A stretch of DNA of 64,000 nt from Marinifilum sp. D737 (GTDB lineage Bacteria; Bacteroidota; Bacteroidia; Bacteroidales; Marinifilaceae): assembly GCF_026672275.1 (NCBI RefSeq), contig NZ_JANQCD010000014.1, forward strand, positions 1-64,000, read 5' to 3'. The translations under genes and the position numbers were made by a program. The notes beneath the pieces are model-generated. The model searched no databases, was not told the origin of the DNA, and saw nothing but the letters and a program-made list of their open reading frames with translations. The first letter of the stretch is position 1; each line of letters begins with the position of its first letter. Shown here one piece after another: positions 53,835 through 63,638 of this stretch.

Positions 53835-53868
53835 AACCCGTAAGATTGTTTTTACTTACGGGTTTTCT
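53835..53868 (+). terminator. terminator after the nucleoside phosphorylase gene
   Basis: Stem AACCCGTAAG/CTTACGGGTT with a 10-nt loop and T tail. Confidence 0.9.
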
Positions 53869-53897
53869 TATATTTAATCGGGCCAAAACCTTAAGTT

Positions 53898-54743
53898 ATG
53901 AACGAGAATAAACTCACCGCTCTATTATCTTTACTGGATGATCCAACTCCGGAAATCTATAAAAGAATCGAAAATGAGTTGATTAACTTGCCAGTTTCTA
54001 CTATTCCTCAACTCGAAGATTATTGGTTAGATTCCAAAAGCACATTACTTCAGGAAAGACTTGAACAAGTCATCAATAAAATTCAATTTACTCATGTAAA
54101 AAACGAGTTAATCTCCTGGGGCAAAACTGATTCACAGGATTTGATTGAAGGTGCTATTCTGGTCAACAAAAGCTACAATCCAAACTTAATTACCGATCCA
54201 ATTAGGAAGGAAATCGAAAAAATTAAAAAGGATGTGTGGCTAGAATTGAATGATCAACTCACTGCACTGGAGAAAATCAAAATTCTCAATCATTTTTTCT
54301 ACAATATTTACAATTATCAGGCATTGTCGCCAAATCAACCAACAAATTGGGATGGCGATATTGGTACGGTATTGTCACAAAAACAAGGCAATTACATTAT
54401 TATATCCATAATTTATGCAGGTATCGCACAGGAGTTAGGAATACCAGTTTATGGAATAAACCTAACTGATAGCGTACTTCTATGCTATATCGATAAAAAC
54501 GCCTCTAATAAAGACGAGATTCTTTTCTACATCAACCCAATTGACAGAGGTAAAGTTTTTGGTAGATCAGAATTGCAATTTGTAATCGAATCTAAAAAAA
54601 TTGTAAATCGTCCCAAGTATTATAAAGCGACCAATAACTCAAGTCTGATAAAACGGCTGGTAAAACACAATATCAGTGTGTACAAAAAACTCAAATTAAC
54701 CAGTCACGTACCAAATTTTAAAGAATTGTATAAGTCTATATAA
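53898..54743 (+). CDS. SirB1/transglutaminase-like protein, probably non-catalytic
   Basis: A 281-residue cytoplasmic protein. The region about 105-205 (LTALEKIKILNHFFYNIYNY, VLSQKQGNYIIISIIYAGIAQELGIPVYGINL) follows the SirB1 N-terminal transglutaminase-like fold (Transglut_core2). The usual VLxxRxGxPxxL segment reads VLSQKQGNYIII, with no Cys in place, so a thiol-catalytic triad is not apparent. The N-terminal 100 residues are helical and include a possible HEAT-like pair. Short gap to the preceding terminator; role unknown. Confidence 0.78.
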   Translation: MNENKLTALLSLLDDPTPEIYKRIENELINLPVSTIPQLEDYWLDSKSTLLQERLEQVINKIQFTHVKNELISWGKTDSQDLIEGAILVNKSYNPNLITDPIRKEIEKIKKDVWLELNDQLTALEKIKILNHFFYNIYNYQALSPNQPTNWDGDIGTVLSQKQGNYIIISIIYAGIAQELGIPVYGINLTDSVLLCYIDKNASNKDEILFYINPIDRGKVFGRSELQFVIESKKIVNRPKYYKATNNSSLIKRLVKHNISVYKKLKLTSHVPNFKELYKSI

Positions 54744-54748
54744 ATAAA

Positions 54749-54780
54749 AAACCCGCTCCAAATTGAAGCGGGTTTCTTTT
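54749..54780. terminator. terminator between convergent genes
   Basis: Nine-bp stem AAACCCGCT/AGCGGGTTT with T-rich tail, ahead of the rny stop codon. Confidence 0.88.
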
Positions 54781-54797
54781 TCTATATAGTTGCTTTA

Positions 54798-56330
54798 TTA
54801 CTTAGCGTAATTGATTGCACGAGTTTCACGAATTACCGTAATCTTAACCTGACCAGGATAAGTCATTTCATCCTGAATTTTTTGTGCAATATCCAATGAT
54901 AATGTTTCAGCTTCTTTATCGGAAACTTTATCACTACCAACAATAACTCTTAACTCACGACCTGCTTGAATAGCATACGTTTTAAGTACTCCAGGGTGCG
55001 ACAAAGCTAAGTTTTCAAGATCTTTCAATCGCTTGATATAAGATTCAACAATCTCACGACGAGCTCCTGGACGAGCTCCTGAAATAGCATCACAAGCCTG
55101 AATAATAGGTGAAATCATTGATGTCATCTCAATTTCATCATGGTGAGCACCGATCGCATTACACACATCTGGTTTTTCTTTATACTTCTCAGCCAACTTC
55201 ATACCTAAAATTGCGTGTGGCAATTCTGGTTCATCATCTGGCACCTTACCTATATCGTGAAGCAAACCAGCTCTTTTGGCACGTTTAGCATTTAATCCAA
55301 GTTCTGTAGCCATTATCGCACACAAGTTTGCAGTTTCTCTGGCATGCTGCAACAAGTTCTGACCGTAAGATGAACGATATTTCATTTTACCAACCAAACG
55401 AATCAATTCCGGGTGTAAACCGTGAATTCCCAGGTCAATTGCAGTACGCTTACCAGTCTCAATAATCTCTTCTTCGATTTGTTTGCGTACTTTATTAACA
55501 ACTTCCTCAATTCTTGCAGGGTGAATACGACCATCGGTAACCAATTGGTGCAATGCAAGCCTTGCAATTTCTCTACGAACAGGATCGAAACCAGAAAGAA
55601 CGATTGCTTCAGGAGTATCATCTACAATAATCTCAATACCTGTAGCAGCTTCAAGAGCACGAATATTACGACCTTCACGACCAATAATTCTACCTTTGAT
55701 TTCGTCCGATTCAATATGGAAAATAGTTACTGAATTTTCAATTGCAGTTTCTGTAGCTACCCTTTGGATCGTTTTTACAACAACTTTTTTAGCTTCCATA
55801 TTGGCAGACATTTTCGCTTCTTCCATAATCTCATTCACATAAGACATAGCTTCAGTTTTTGCCTCCTCTTTCAAAGAACCAATCAATTGGTTTTTAGCTT
55901 CATCAGCAGACATTCCTGAAATCTCTTCCAGTTGCTCTATTTGCTGTTTTTTAGCTTTTTCAAGTTCTGCAGATTTTTTCTCAACCAAATCAATCTGATG
56001 ATTCAAATTCTCACGAATGGCATCAGTTTCTTTCTTCTTACGCTGAAAATCATCAATTCTTTGGTTTAATGTATTTTCCTTTTGTTTGATTTTATTTTCA
56101 GCAGCTAAAAGCTTGTTGTTTTTAGAGTTAATTTGCTTCTCATGCTCAGTCTTCAATTGGAAAAACTTCTCCTTTGCCTGAAGAATTTTGTCCTTCTTAA
56201 TCACTTCAGCCTCTGTCTGAGCTTCCTGTATTATTTTTTCGCTCTTCGATTTGAGAGCTTTTTGCAATATAAAATATGCAAGTATCCCACCTACAACAAA
56301 GGCCAGAATTCCTATTATTATTTCAATCAT
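54798..56330 (-). CDS. rny: ribonuclease Y
   Basis: A 510-residue membrane-anchored endoribonuclease that starts bulk mRNA decay. N-terminal helix (about 3-24), long coiled coil (25-190), KH RNA-binding domain (about 205-270, [19 protein letters not shown]) and an HD phosphodiesterase domain with H-HD-D ligands ([27 protein letters not shown]). Length and order match B. subtilis RNase Y. Lies downstream of the zap genes and the candidate 6S RNA on the same strand. Confidence 0.96.
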   Translation of the reverse strand: MIEIIIGILAFVVGGILAYFILQKALKSKSEKIIQEAQTEAEVIKKDKILQAKEKFFQLKTEHEKQINSKNNKLLAAENKIKQKENTLNQRIDDFQRKKKETDAIRENLNHQIDLVEKKSAELEKAKKQQIEQLEEISGMSADEAKNQLIGSLKEEAKTEAMSYVNEIMEEAKMSANMEAKKVVVKTIQRVATETAIENSVTIFHIESDEIKGRIIGREGRNIRALEAATGIEIIVDDTPEAIVLSGFDPVRREIARLALHQLVTDGRIHPARIEEVVNKVRKQIEEEIIETGKRTAIDLGIHGLHPELIRLVGKMKYRSSYGQNLLQHARETANLCAIMATELGLNAKRAKRAGLLHDIGKVPDDEPELPHAILGMKLAEKYKEKPDVCNAIGAHHDEIEMTSMISPIIQACDAISGARPGARREIVESYIKRLKDLENLALSHPGVLKTYAIQAGRELRVIVGSDKVSDKEAETLSLDIAQKIQDEMTYPGQVKITVIRETRAINYAK

Positions 56331-56364
56331 ATTATAGAATATTAAGTCAATACTAGTTTATTAT

Positions 56365-56484
56365 ACAAAAATAACCCGCACCATCACTCAAACCAATAAA
56401 CTTATGGTATTAAACGACTCACAACTCTAAAGAGAATCACGTAATATCAACAAGTTACAAGTTCAAGAAATAATGCGGGTTATT
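56365..56484 (-). ncRNA. ssrS: candidate 6S RNA (6S-Flavo-like)
   Basis: Between zapA and rny, an 11-bp closing stem AATAACCCGCA/TGCGGGTTATT (56484-56474 and 56380-56370) encloses about 93 nt with a small apical CTCT/AGAG hairpin, and the 3' side ends in a five-T run. Size (about 115-120 nt), long closing stem with internal unpaired bulk and position directly after zapA resemble 6S RNA loci. An over-long terminator is the alternative. Confidence 0.45.
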
Positions 56485-56510
56485 ACTTTTACTATTTAAA
56501 GAACGTTTTC

Positions 56511-56807
56511 TTACTCTTTTTCTAAAAATTCACTCAGCTCACGCTCCATTGCCTTTAATTCATTATACACTGGTGCCACATCTGTTTTATTTTCCAATTC
56601 AATCACTTTAATTACATATTGCAAAGAAGCCATCGCCAGAAAATCCTGAGTATCTTTATCTTTATATCTTTGTTTGTATTGCATAACTTTCTCGTTAATC
56701 ATTTTTGCGGCCTTTCTGATCACCTCTTCTTGTTTGCGATCAATATTCAAGGGATAGGTTCTATCCGCAACATTAACTTTAATTGAAAGTTTATTATCCA
56801 TAAACAA
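56511..56807 (-). CDS. zapA: cell division protein ZapA
   Basis: A 98-residue cytoplasmic FtsZ-ring stabiliser. Start LSIKVNVADRTYPLNIDRKQEEVIRKAAKMINEK gives the ZapA beta strand and helix; a C-terminal coiled coil (about 55-98) follows. It is preceded after 3 bp by a coiled-coil gene, the usual pair in Bacteroidota, probably co-translated. Confidence 0.93.
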   Translation of the reverse strand: MFMDNKLSIKVNVADRTYPLNIDRKQEEVIRKAAKMINEKVMQYKQRYKDKDTQDFLAMASLQYVIKVIELENKTDVAPVYNELKAMERELSEFLEKE

Positions 56808-56810
56808 ATT

Positions 56811-57107
56811 CTATCTGTTCAAAAGAGCAATACATTTATCAATCTCCCGCACAATTCGGTTTATCTTAAGTTTGGCCTCATGAGAATCTTCACTATTGGA
56901 AGATAAAGTTTTGGCCAACTTTAATGTATCGTAATGATGTTCAAGTTCACTTTTTTCCCTCGAAAGAGTTTCTACTTTTTCCATAAGCTCCATTTTCTCA
57001 TGAATTAAAGTCTCTTTTTCTTCCTTAGATTTCTTGTACAACGAAATAAGTTCGTCAATGCGTTGTCTTAAACTTATTATTATTTCGTTAGATTCTTGAT
57101 CCATCAT
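56811..57107 (-). CDS. coiled-coil protein paired with ZapA (ZapB-like)
   Basis: A 98-residue protein that is almost entirely coiled coil (about 5-70, LRQRIDELISLYKKSKEEKETLI...EKVETLSREKSELE) with a short C-terminal helix. Position 3 bp before zapA and length suggest a division-ring partner with a ZapB-like role; sequence identity to enterobacterial ZapB cannot be claimed. Two starts are possible (M1, M2). Transcribed from a perfect consensus promoter. Confidence 0.82.
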   Translation of the reverse strand: MMDQESNEIIISLRQRIDELISLYKKSKEEKETLIHEKMELMEKVETLSREKSELEHHYDTLKLAKTLSSNSEDSHEAKLKINRIVREIDKCIALLNR

Positions 57108-57122
57108 TCTAAATTTCTTTTA

Positions 57123-57153
57123 CAAAATTAACATTGCTGAGAAGATTATCAAA
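57123..57153 (-). promoter_or_regulatory. promoter of the zap operon
   Basis: Minus-strand TTTG (57153-57150), 19-nt spacer, TAATTTTG (57130-57123): exact match to the Bacteroidota consensus, 16 bp before the first ATG. Confidence 0.86.
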
Positions 57154-57203
57154 TTTATTGGTTTGTATTTTGGCTTTAGCTTCCGAAAAAAAAGCTTTTT
57201 TTG

Positions 57204-57211
57204 TAGTTTTG
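57204..57211 (+). promoter_or_regulatory. -7 box of the M23 peptidase gene
   Basis: TAGTTTTG, 31 bp before the ATG; no good -33 box at the expected spacing. Confidence 0.55.
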
Positions 57212-57242
57212 ACGAACAATACAAGAGTAACACAACAAGAAA

Positions 57243-58970
57243 ATGAAGCACATTAAAACAAACATAATCACCTTTTTATCAATCTTATTCTTTCTTTCTC
57301 CAATTTCACTTTCGGCTCAGCAAAAAAATCATCCTAAAAATTACTTTAGATCACCTGTTGATTTTACCATTACCTTATCTGGTAATTTTGCTGAACTTAG
57401 AAACAATCATTTCCATTCAGGCATTGATATTAGAACTTTTACAACAGGCAAAAAAGTATATGCCATTGCTGATGGTTTTGTAAGCAGAATTAAAATTTCT
57501 GCAGGTGGCTATGGAAAAGCCATTTACATCGATCATCCAAATGGTTACACCTCTGTTTATGCTCACCTTGATGGTTTTAATAAAAAAATTAACGATTTTG
57601 TAAAAGCTCATCAATACAGTAAAAACATTTTCGAGTTCGACCTGAATTTTAAAAAAGATCGATTTCCTGTAAAAAAAGGAGAGGTAATTGCAATTTCAGG
57701 AAATACGGGCTCTTCGGCCGGACCTCACTTGCATTTCGAAATTAGAGATACAAAATCAGAACACCCTTTAAACCCACTTCTTTTCGGATTTAAAATTAAG
57801 GATACCACACCTCCTAAAATTTTTAACTTGTATGTTTATCCAATGGATTCATTAAGTAGCGTAAATGGAAAGAATACCAGACAAAAATTTCCGGTTACCT
57901 ATTACAACAACACCTATCACCTAAAAGGAGACCCTAAAGTGATTCTATCGGGAAATATTGGTTTTGGAGTTCAGGTAAACGACTATTTGGACAATACTTG
58001 GGGAAAATGTGGCATTTACAATATGAAAGTAAAAGTGAATGATTCTTTAATAAGCAATTATACTTTTAAGGAGTTTTCATTCGATGAATCGCGTTACATT
58101 AATTCTCATATGGATTACGCTTTAAACATTAAAGAAAAGAGAAGAATTCACAAATGTTTTAAGGAACCGAACAACAAACTTTCTATCTACAACCACTTTA
58201 GTAATAGAGGAATTTACAATTTTAAAGAAGGAACAAAATATAAAATTGATTTTTTAGCTTATGATACAAAAAACAACCTGGCTAAATTGAGAATGTATGC
58301 ACAAGCTAAAAATCCATCTCAAGCTTTTAATCAATCTGATTTCAACCAATTATTATCAAGTACTGATGAAAATACTTTCAAAAAGGATGAACTGGAGCTA
58401 AAATTCCCAAGCAATTCGTTTTATTCAGATATAAAATTTAAATACTCGAAAAAATCAGATTCTACTTACTTATCGGATATTCATTCAATACATGAGAAGA
58501 CAACTCCTGTTCACAAATATTACACCATTGCAATAAAACCAAACCGAACATTCAAAAATGAAAACAAGTTATTTATTGCAACAATAGAAAAACCTGGTAA
58601 AATTTCAAATGTTGGAGGTGTATATATTAATGGATGGGTAAAATCAAAAACCAGGGTTTTTGGAGACTTTGCAATTGTTCAGGACACAATTTCCCCTATC
58701 ATTAAATCGAGAACAAACTTTAAATTAAAAAACTTATCTGTTAGAGATAAAATTTCCTTTACCATTAAAGATGAGTTATCTGGTATTAAAAATTACAAAG
58801 GAACAATTGATGGCAAGTGGGTTCTTTTCGAGTTTGACGCAAAAAACAATCATCTGTTTTATAAGTTCGACAAGAAAAGATTATTACCAAATCGTAAGCA
58901 TGATTTGAATTTGGAAGTTACTGATAAGCTTGGCAATAAAACCAAGTTTCAAACTAATTTTTTTTGGTAG
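57243..58970 (+). CDS. M23-family (LytM) metallopeptidase
   Basis: A 575-residue exported protein (signal peptide about 1-25, LSAQ). The M23 domain (about 40-190) has the zinc ligands H58-xxx-D62 (HFHSGID) and HLH in GPHLHFE, plus GFVSRI and GNTGSSAGPH, so it should be an active cell-wall endopeptidase. The remaining 380 residues are beta-rich, likely Ig-like domains (KIKDTTPPKIFNLYVYPMD; DTISPIIKSR), a layout frequent in Bacteroidota. Role in peptidoglycan remodelling inferred. Confidence 0.92.
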   Translation: MKHIKTNIITFLSILFFLSPISLSAQQKNHPKNYFRSPVDFTITLSGNFAELRNNHFHSGIDIRTFTTGKKVYAIADGFVSRIKISAGGYGKAIYIDHPNGYTSVYAHLDGFNKKINDFVKAHQYSKNIFEFDLNFKKDRFPVKKGEVIAISGNTGSSAGPHLHFEIRDTKSEHPLNPLLFGFKIKDTTPPKIFNLYVYPMDSLSSVNGKNTRQKFPVTYYNNTYHLKGDPKVILSGNIGFGVQVNDYLDNTWGKCGIYNMKVKVNDSLISNYTFKEFSFDESRYINSHMDYALNIKEKRRIHKCFKEPNNKLSIYNHFSNRGIYNFKEGTKYKIDFLAYDTKNNLAKLRMYAQAKNPSQAFNQSDFNQLLSSTDENTFKKDELELKFPSNSFYSDIKFKYSKKSDSTYLSDIHSIHEKTTPVHKYYTIAIKPNRTFKNENKLFIATIEKPGKISNVGGVYINGWVKSKTRVFGDFAIVQDTISPIIKSRTNFKLKNLSVRDKISFTIKDELSGIKNYKGTIDGKWVLFEFDAKNNHLFYKFDKKRLLPNRKHDLNLEVTDKLGNKTKFQTNFFW

Positions 58971-59115
58971 CAAATTGGAAAAAAACACTTAAAACACCAC
59001 AACAGATAGACTTTACGGATAAAGACTTTTATCAGCTTTAACTTTGCATTTTTTTCCTATTTTTGTAGGAATCGTGAAAATTTTATCGCAATTAAATTCA
59101 CTTAAATATTTAAAC

Positions 59116-60834
59116 ATGAAGAAGATTTATGCAATTGCCTCTCTACTATTGGCAATGATCGTCTTTTCGACAACAACTTCGCAAGCTTGTACCAATTATC
59201 TTGTAACAAGAGGTGCAAGTACTGATGGTTCTAACATGATTACTTACGCTGCTGATTCGCACGTATTGTACGGAGAGCTTTATTTTCGTCCTGCTGCTGA
59301 TTGGGCTGAAGGAACAATGATTGATGTTTACGAATGGGATACAGGAAAATACCTTGGTAAAATCCCACAAGTTCCACATACTTATTCTGTAGTTGGTAAC
59401 ATGAATGAATTCCAGTTGGCAATTGGTGAAACTACTTATGGTGGAAGATCAGAACTAGGAACTGGAAAACAAGAAGGAGCTTTAATTGACTATGGTAGCT
59501 TGATTTACCTTACTCTTCAACGTGCAAAAAATGCTCGTGAAGCTATCAAAGTGATGACTGAATTAGTAGAAAACCACGGTTATTACAGTTCAGGTGAATC
59601 TTTCTCTATTTCTGATAAAAATGAAATCTGGATCTTAGAGATGATTGGTAAAGGTAACGGAGAAAAAGGTGCTGTTTGGGTGGCAAGAATGATTCCTGAC
59701 GGATATGTTAGTGGTCATGCAAACCAAGCTAGAATTACTACTTTCCCACTGGAAGGAAAAAATTCTATCTCTTCGGATAAAATGGATAAAATCTTCAATC
59801 CAGAGGTAACCAACGTTTATGCAAAAGACGTTATCTCATTTGCAAAAGAAAAAGGTTACTATCCAAAAGATGGTAAGAACAAAGAGTTTAGTTTCTCGGA
59901 TACTTATGCTCCAGTAGATTTTGGTGCTGCAAGATTCTGTGAAATTCGTGTTTGGTCTTTCTTTAACGATGTAAAAGAAGGAATGGATAAATATTTCGAT
60001 TACTGTAAAGGTAAAGTTGAACATGATGACAAAGGTTATGCAACCAATCGTATGCCATTATGGATTAAGCCAGACAACAAAATCAACGTTCTTGAAGTGA
60101 TGGATTTCATGAGAAATCACTTGGAAGGAACTGAATTGGATATGGCTAAAGATATGGGTGCTGGTCCTTACGGAAATCCTTACCGTTGGAGACCTCTAAC
60201 CTGGAAAGTTGATGGCGTAACATATTGTAACGAGCGTGCAACTGCAACTCAGCAAACAGGTTTCTCTTTCGTTGCTCAATCAAGAAATTGGTTACCTGAT
60301 GCTGTAGGTGGAATTAACTGGTTTGGAGTAGATGATGCTGCTTCATCAGTATATTTCCCAATGTACTGTGGTAGCACCAGAGTACCTAAGTCATTCGCTG
60401 TTGGCAATGGTAAAATGATGGAATTCACTAACAAGTCTGCATTCTGGGTATTCAACCAAGTAACCAACTTTGCTTATACTCGTTATAACGCAATTCACCC
60501 TGAAATTGCTAAAAAGCAAAAAGCTTTAGAAAAGAAATATCTTTCATTTACTAAAATCATTGACCTTGCAGCAGAAGGCATGTTCAAAACAGACGAAGCA
60601 GCTGCTGTTGAATTCTTAACTGATTTCTCATGCAACCAAGGTGATAACCTTACTGATGAGTGGAGAGAATTCTACGGCTACTTATTTGCTAAATTCATGG
60701 ATGGAAACATCAAAGAAAAAGATGGTAACAATCAAAATCCTAAAATGAAGCAACCAGGTTATAGCAAAGAATTTTACGAAACAATTGTGAAAACAACTGG
60801 TGACAAACTTAAAATGTCAGGTGATTCACACTAA
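59116..60834 (+). CDS. C69-family dipeptidase (Ntn hydrolase)
   Basis: A 572-residue exported protein from ATG 59116 (an upstream in-frame ATG at 59044 would lie on a TAACTTTG -7 box and hide the signal peptide). The signal peptide ends SQA, directly before C25, the N-terminal nucleophile exposed after cleavage: CTNYLVTRGASTDGS matches the PepD/C69 family start. The family blocks GETTYGGR and GRSELGTG-type loops and DYGSLIYLTLQRAKNAREAI are present. It probably releases dipeptides in the periplasm. Confidence 0.92.
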   Translation: MKKIYAIASLLLAMIVFSTTTSQACTNYLVTRGASTDGSNMITYAADSHVLYGELYFRPAADWAEGTMIDVYEWDTGKYLGKIPQVPHTYSVVGNMNEFQLAIGETTYGGRSELGTGKQEGALIDYGSLIYLTLQRAKNAREAIKVMTELVENHGYYSSGESFSISDKNEIWILEMIGKGNGEKGAVWVARMIPDGYVSGHANQARITTFPLEGKNSISSDKMDKIFNPEVTNVYAKDVISFAKEKGYYPKDGKNKEFSFSDTYAPVDFGAARFCEIRVWSFFNDVKEGMDKYFDYCKGKVEHDDKGYATNRMPLWIKPDNKINVLEVMDFMRNHLEGTELDMAKDMGAGPYGNPYRWRPLTWKVDGVTYCNERATATQQTGFSFVAQSRNWLPDAVGGINWFGVDDAASSVYFPMYCGSTRVPKSFAVGNGKMMEFTNKSAFWVFNQVTNFAYTRYNAIHPEIAKKQKALEKKYLSFTKIIDLAAEGMFKTDEAAAVEFLTDFSCNQGDNLTDEWREFYGYLFAKFMDGNIKEKDGNNQNPKMKQPGYSKEFYETIVKTTGDKLKMSGDSH

Positions 60835-60854
60835 AAAATACGATTTCAATTTTG

Positions 60855-60882
60855 AAAGGAGCTTCACGGCTCCTTTTTTTTT
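60855..60882 (+). terminator. terminator after the C69 dipeptidase gene
   Basis: Eight-bp stem AAAGGAGC/GCTCCTTT with a 6-nt loop and a long T run. Confidence 0.9.
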
Positions 60883-60969
60883 CGTATTGTCACCAATATA
60901 ATTTGCAATATTACACTCCCAAAACAGAAAAAAAACAAAGGTAAATCTTTTCAACTTAGATATTTTTAT

Positions 60970-60977
60970 TAATTTTG
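60970..60977 (+). promoter_or_regulatory. -7 box of rplS
   Basis: TAATTTTG, 82 bp before the rplS ATG; the -33 position reads CTTT, a weak match. Confidence 0.5.
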
Positions 60978-61059
60978 CGGCAAAATCGTGCGTAATCTCT
61001 GGCAGATCTATAGTTAAATTGTGAATATTGCGCTCGTTAAACCTTAATAAATTAAAACA

Positions 61060-61407
61060 ATGGATTTAATTAAAGTTGCAGAAGAAGCTTTCAAAAGTGG
61101 TATTGAAACTCCTGAATTCCAAGCAGGTGATACTATTAGCGTTTCTTACAAAATTAAAGAGGGAAACAAAGAAAGAACTCAGGTATTTAGAGGTGTTGTA
61201 ATCCAAATTAAAGGATCAGGATCTACTAAAACTTTTACCATCAGAAAAATGTCTGGTAACGTAGGTGTTGAAAGAATTATTCCTTTCACTTCTCCATTCA
61301 TTGAAAAAATTGAAGTAAACAAAAGAGGTCGTGTTAGAAGAGCTCGTATCTACTATCTACGCGAACTTACAGGTAAGAAAGCAAGAATCAAAGAAAGAAG
61401 ATTCTAA
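61060..61407 (+). CDS. rplS: 50S ribosomal protein L19
   Basis: A 115-residue ribosomal protein at the 30S-50S interface. Characteristic blocks: [50 protein letters not shown] and the basic end [25 protein letters not shown]. Monocistronic here (trmD is not adjacent), with its own -7 box and a strong terminator. Full-length. Confidence 0.98.
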   Translation: MDLIKVAEEAFKSGIETPEFQAGDTISVSYKIKEGNKERTQVFRGVVIQIKGSGSTKTFTIRKMSGNVGVERIIPFTSPFIEKIEVNKRGRVRRARIYYLRELTGKKARIKERRF

Positions 61408-61426
61408 TCTTACTTCGAAAAAATAC

Positions 61427-61455
61427 AAAAGCCTTCCAAATGGAAGGCTTTTTTT
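61427..61455. terminator. terminator after rplS
   Basis: Perfect 11-bp stem AAAAGCCTTCC/GGAAGGCTTTT, 4-nt AAAT loop and T run. Confidence 0.94.
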
Positions 61456-61515
61456 GTTTACAAAAAAAGCACCTAAGAACTTCTCAGGTGCTAAATTATT
61501 TAAACAGGACTAATA

Positions 61516-63048
61516 TCACGGATTATACCAATCTGGCATCTCCCCATTAAAAATCAATTGTTCCCTATTACTGCCATCAGGATCCATTGTCCAAATTGTT
61601 TTTTTCTCAGTTCCTGAATTCGATACATTCATAAATATAATTTTCTCTCCTGTCTCAGAAAATTTGGCTTGTAAATCATTACCGGTTTTATCATCTCCCG
61701 ATAGGTCGGTCCAACCAGTTCCATCAATATTTATACTATATATTCTCGCATCTTTCAGAAACCCACGATCATCTTCATAAAGAGTATCCAATGAAAATAT
61801 AACCTTATCTCCACCAAATGAAAATTGTGGATTAGATAGAGTACCTTCTAAATTATCCACAAGTAAAGTCATATTACTACCATCAGGATCCATTAAATAG
61901 ATTTCATTATCGTAAGGTTTATCACCTTGCGCCAAAGCCACAATTTTTTCCTCGCTGTGGTTGTTAAACTGATATGTCCAATCCATTTGAGTAAACTCTC
62001 GATTCACCGGAGAATTTGCAATTTTCTTCCAACCTGTACCATCTCTGTTTATAACAATTAATTCATTATAATACCCATACATCAACTGATCACCAGTTGG
62101 AGACCACACAAAACCTCCTCCATCATTGTGATTGCCAACAACAGGTCGATCACCTGTAACTTTAAAAACATCTTTCCCTTTTAAATCCATTGTATAAATG
62201 TGGAAAACTCCATCATCCATAGCTGAATATGCAATTCTTGAATGCTGTCCTGGCATAATTTTAGGATGCAATTCATCTCCTCCTCCATCAGTTAACTGCA
62301 CAAGGTGATTTTCTTTCAAATCCCAGGAATAAATATCTCTCGAATCCAATGTGTCTTTCACAAATAAGTATGGATTTACTGGAAAGTCTTCTGTTGAAAA
62401 CCTCCACTTCTTGCCTTCTACTTCATCCAACTCCTTATTTCTGGCCACAACTTTCCATAAATAAGTTGTTTCAAATTTAAGATTCTTAACAGTGTAAGTG
62501 GTATCTAAAATATTCGACACAACTTTTGTTCCTTCAACATCATCTGCTCCTTCATACAATATCACATCAAAACGCAAAGTATCTCCCTTTTCCGTTTCTC
62601 CATTTCTCCATTTCAATTCAACTTCAGTTGGTAATTTACTTTGATCATCCTCGATATCAGCAGGAGAAACATAGGTAATGTCATCTGGAATTTTACTGTC
62701 AAGCGGAGCAACTGTAAGTAAAAAGCTCATTGAATTATTTTGATTTTCTGTTACTTTAATATTTATGCTTTGCGAAGAGTAATCTTCCTTAGTTGCAGTA
62801 ACAGAATAATCACCAACTAGCACTTTCTCAATACTAAATGTACCTTCAGCATTTGTTGTTACCGAAGTAGTTCCTGGGTTAGTGGTAATTGTTACGCCTT
62901 CCATCGGTAAATTATTGGCCGAAGCCTTTACTGTACCACTAATCGAACCATACAGATCAGGTTCCACTGTACTTTCATTACATGATATTACAAACATGGA
63001 CAATCCGAAGACAATAAATAGTCCAAAGAGTGTGTAGAATTTTTTCAT
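61516..63048 (-). CDS. lipoprotein with carboxypeptidase-like domain and TolB-type propeller
   Basis: A 510-residue lipoprotein with lipobox FVISC at about 19-23. A carboxypeptidase-regulatory-like Ig domain follows (about 34-110, GSISGTVKASANNLPMEGVTITTNPG), then a fibronectin-type segment (about 120-220), then a beta-propeller with TolB/PD40 repeats (WSPTGDQLMYGY, IYLMDPDGSNMTLLV, IWTMDPDGSNREQL). It is probably surface- or periplasm-exposed. Downstream of curli-related genes on the same strand (30-bp gap), hence perhaps linked to that locus. Confidence 0.86.
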   Translation of the reverse strand: MKKFYTLFGLFIVFGLSMFVISCNESTVEPDLYGSISGTVKASANNLPMEGVTITTNPGTTSVTTNAEGTFSIEKVLVGDYSVTATKEDYSSQSINIKVTENQNNSMSFLLTVAPLDSKIPDDITYVSPADIEDDQSKLPTEVELKWRNGETEKGDTLRFDVILYEGADDVEGTKVVSNILDTTYTVKNLKFETTYLWKVVARNKELDEVEGKKWRFSTEDFPVNPYLFVKDTLDSRDIYSWDLKENHLVQLTDGGGDELHPKIMPGQHSRIAYSAMDDGVFHIYTMDLKGKDVFKVTGDRPVVGNHNDGGGFVWSPTGDQLMYGYYNELIVINRDGTGWKKIANSPVNREFTQMDWTYQFNNHSEEKIVALAQGDKPYDNEIYLMDPDGSNMTLLVDNLEGTLSNPQFSFGGDKVIFSLDTLYEDDRGFLKDARIYSINIDGTGWTDLSGDDKTGNDLQAKFSETGEKIIFMNVSNSGTEKKTIWTMDPDGSNREQLIFNGEMPDWYNP

Positions 63049-63078
63049 ATTCTGGTAGCTATTTTAATTTTTCTTAAT

Positions 63079-63465
63079 TTACTCATTATCTCCATGTAAA
63101 ACAACCGAATCTTGAGCAACCAACTGCTTATTGTGATAAACGAACAAACTCACAAACAAATCATCCTTCTTGGATAAATTTAACCTTACTTCAGATAATG
63201 TGAGCTGCTTATTTTTTGAAGAGATGCATTTTCCCTTTTGTGTTGAAGTTGAATTCCCTGATCGACCTTCTTTTTTAGTCTTTAAAACGTAGTTAATGGC
63301 AATTGTTTTACTACTTTCATTTTTGAATTTGGCACTAAGTGTAAGATTCTTAATCTCACCTTCTATTTCAATCCAAGCTTTCATTTTATCCTTTTCAGGT
63401 TGGGCAGCAGAGGTACCAATGATCAAAAACAACAAAATTCCAAACATAACAGTTCTTAGCATCAT
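63079..63465 (-). CDS. CsgH-like curli assembly protein (probable)
   Basis: A 128-residue exported protein (signal peptide about 1-21, TSAAQ) forming a single beta-sandwich: KMKAWIEIEGEIKNLTLSAKF, NYVLKTKKEGRSGNSTSTQKGKCI, VRLNLSKKDDLFVSLFVYH. The SG-S-TxQ-G turn between strands is the mark of CsgH-like domains, known inhibitors or assistants of curlin assembly. The curlin-repeat gene lies 173 bp upstream on the same strand, supporting this reading. Confidence 0.66.
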   Translation of the reverse strand: MMLRTVMFGILLFLIIGTSAAQPEKDKMKAWIEIEGEIKNLTLSAKFKNESSKTIAINYVLKTKKEGRSGNSTSTQKGKCISSKNKQLTLSEVRLNLSKKDDLFVSLFVYHNKQLVAQDSVVLHGDNE

Positions 63466-63593
63466 CTTATGGTAGTTGATTACGAATACTAAAAATATCT
63501 AATAGTTAATATAAAATCAATAAGGAAAGCGTTAAAATACTATAATTTGATAAAAAAAACATTTAATTTCCATAAAATATCTTAAAATAAGAA

Positions 63594-63615
63594 GGGGTAT
63601 CCCAAAGGATACCCC
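63594..63615 (-). terminator. terminator after the curlin gene
   Basis: Nine-bp stem GGGGTATCC/GGATACCCC with a 4-nt loop, 24 bp past the stop; the minus-strand tail (TTCTTATTTT) is only moderately T-rich. Confidence 0.7.
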
Positions 63616-63638
63616 AACCATTTAAACCTGCTCTGTAT

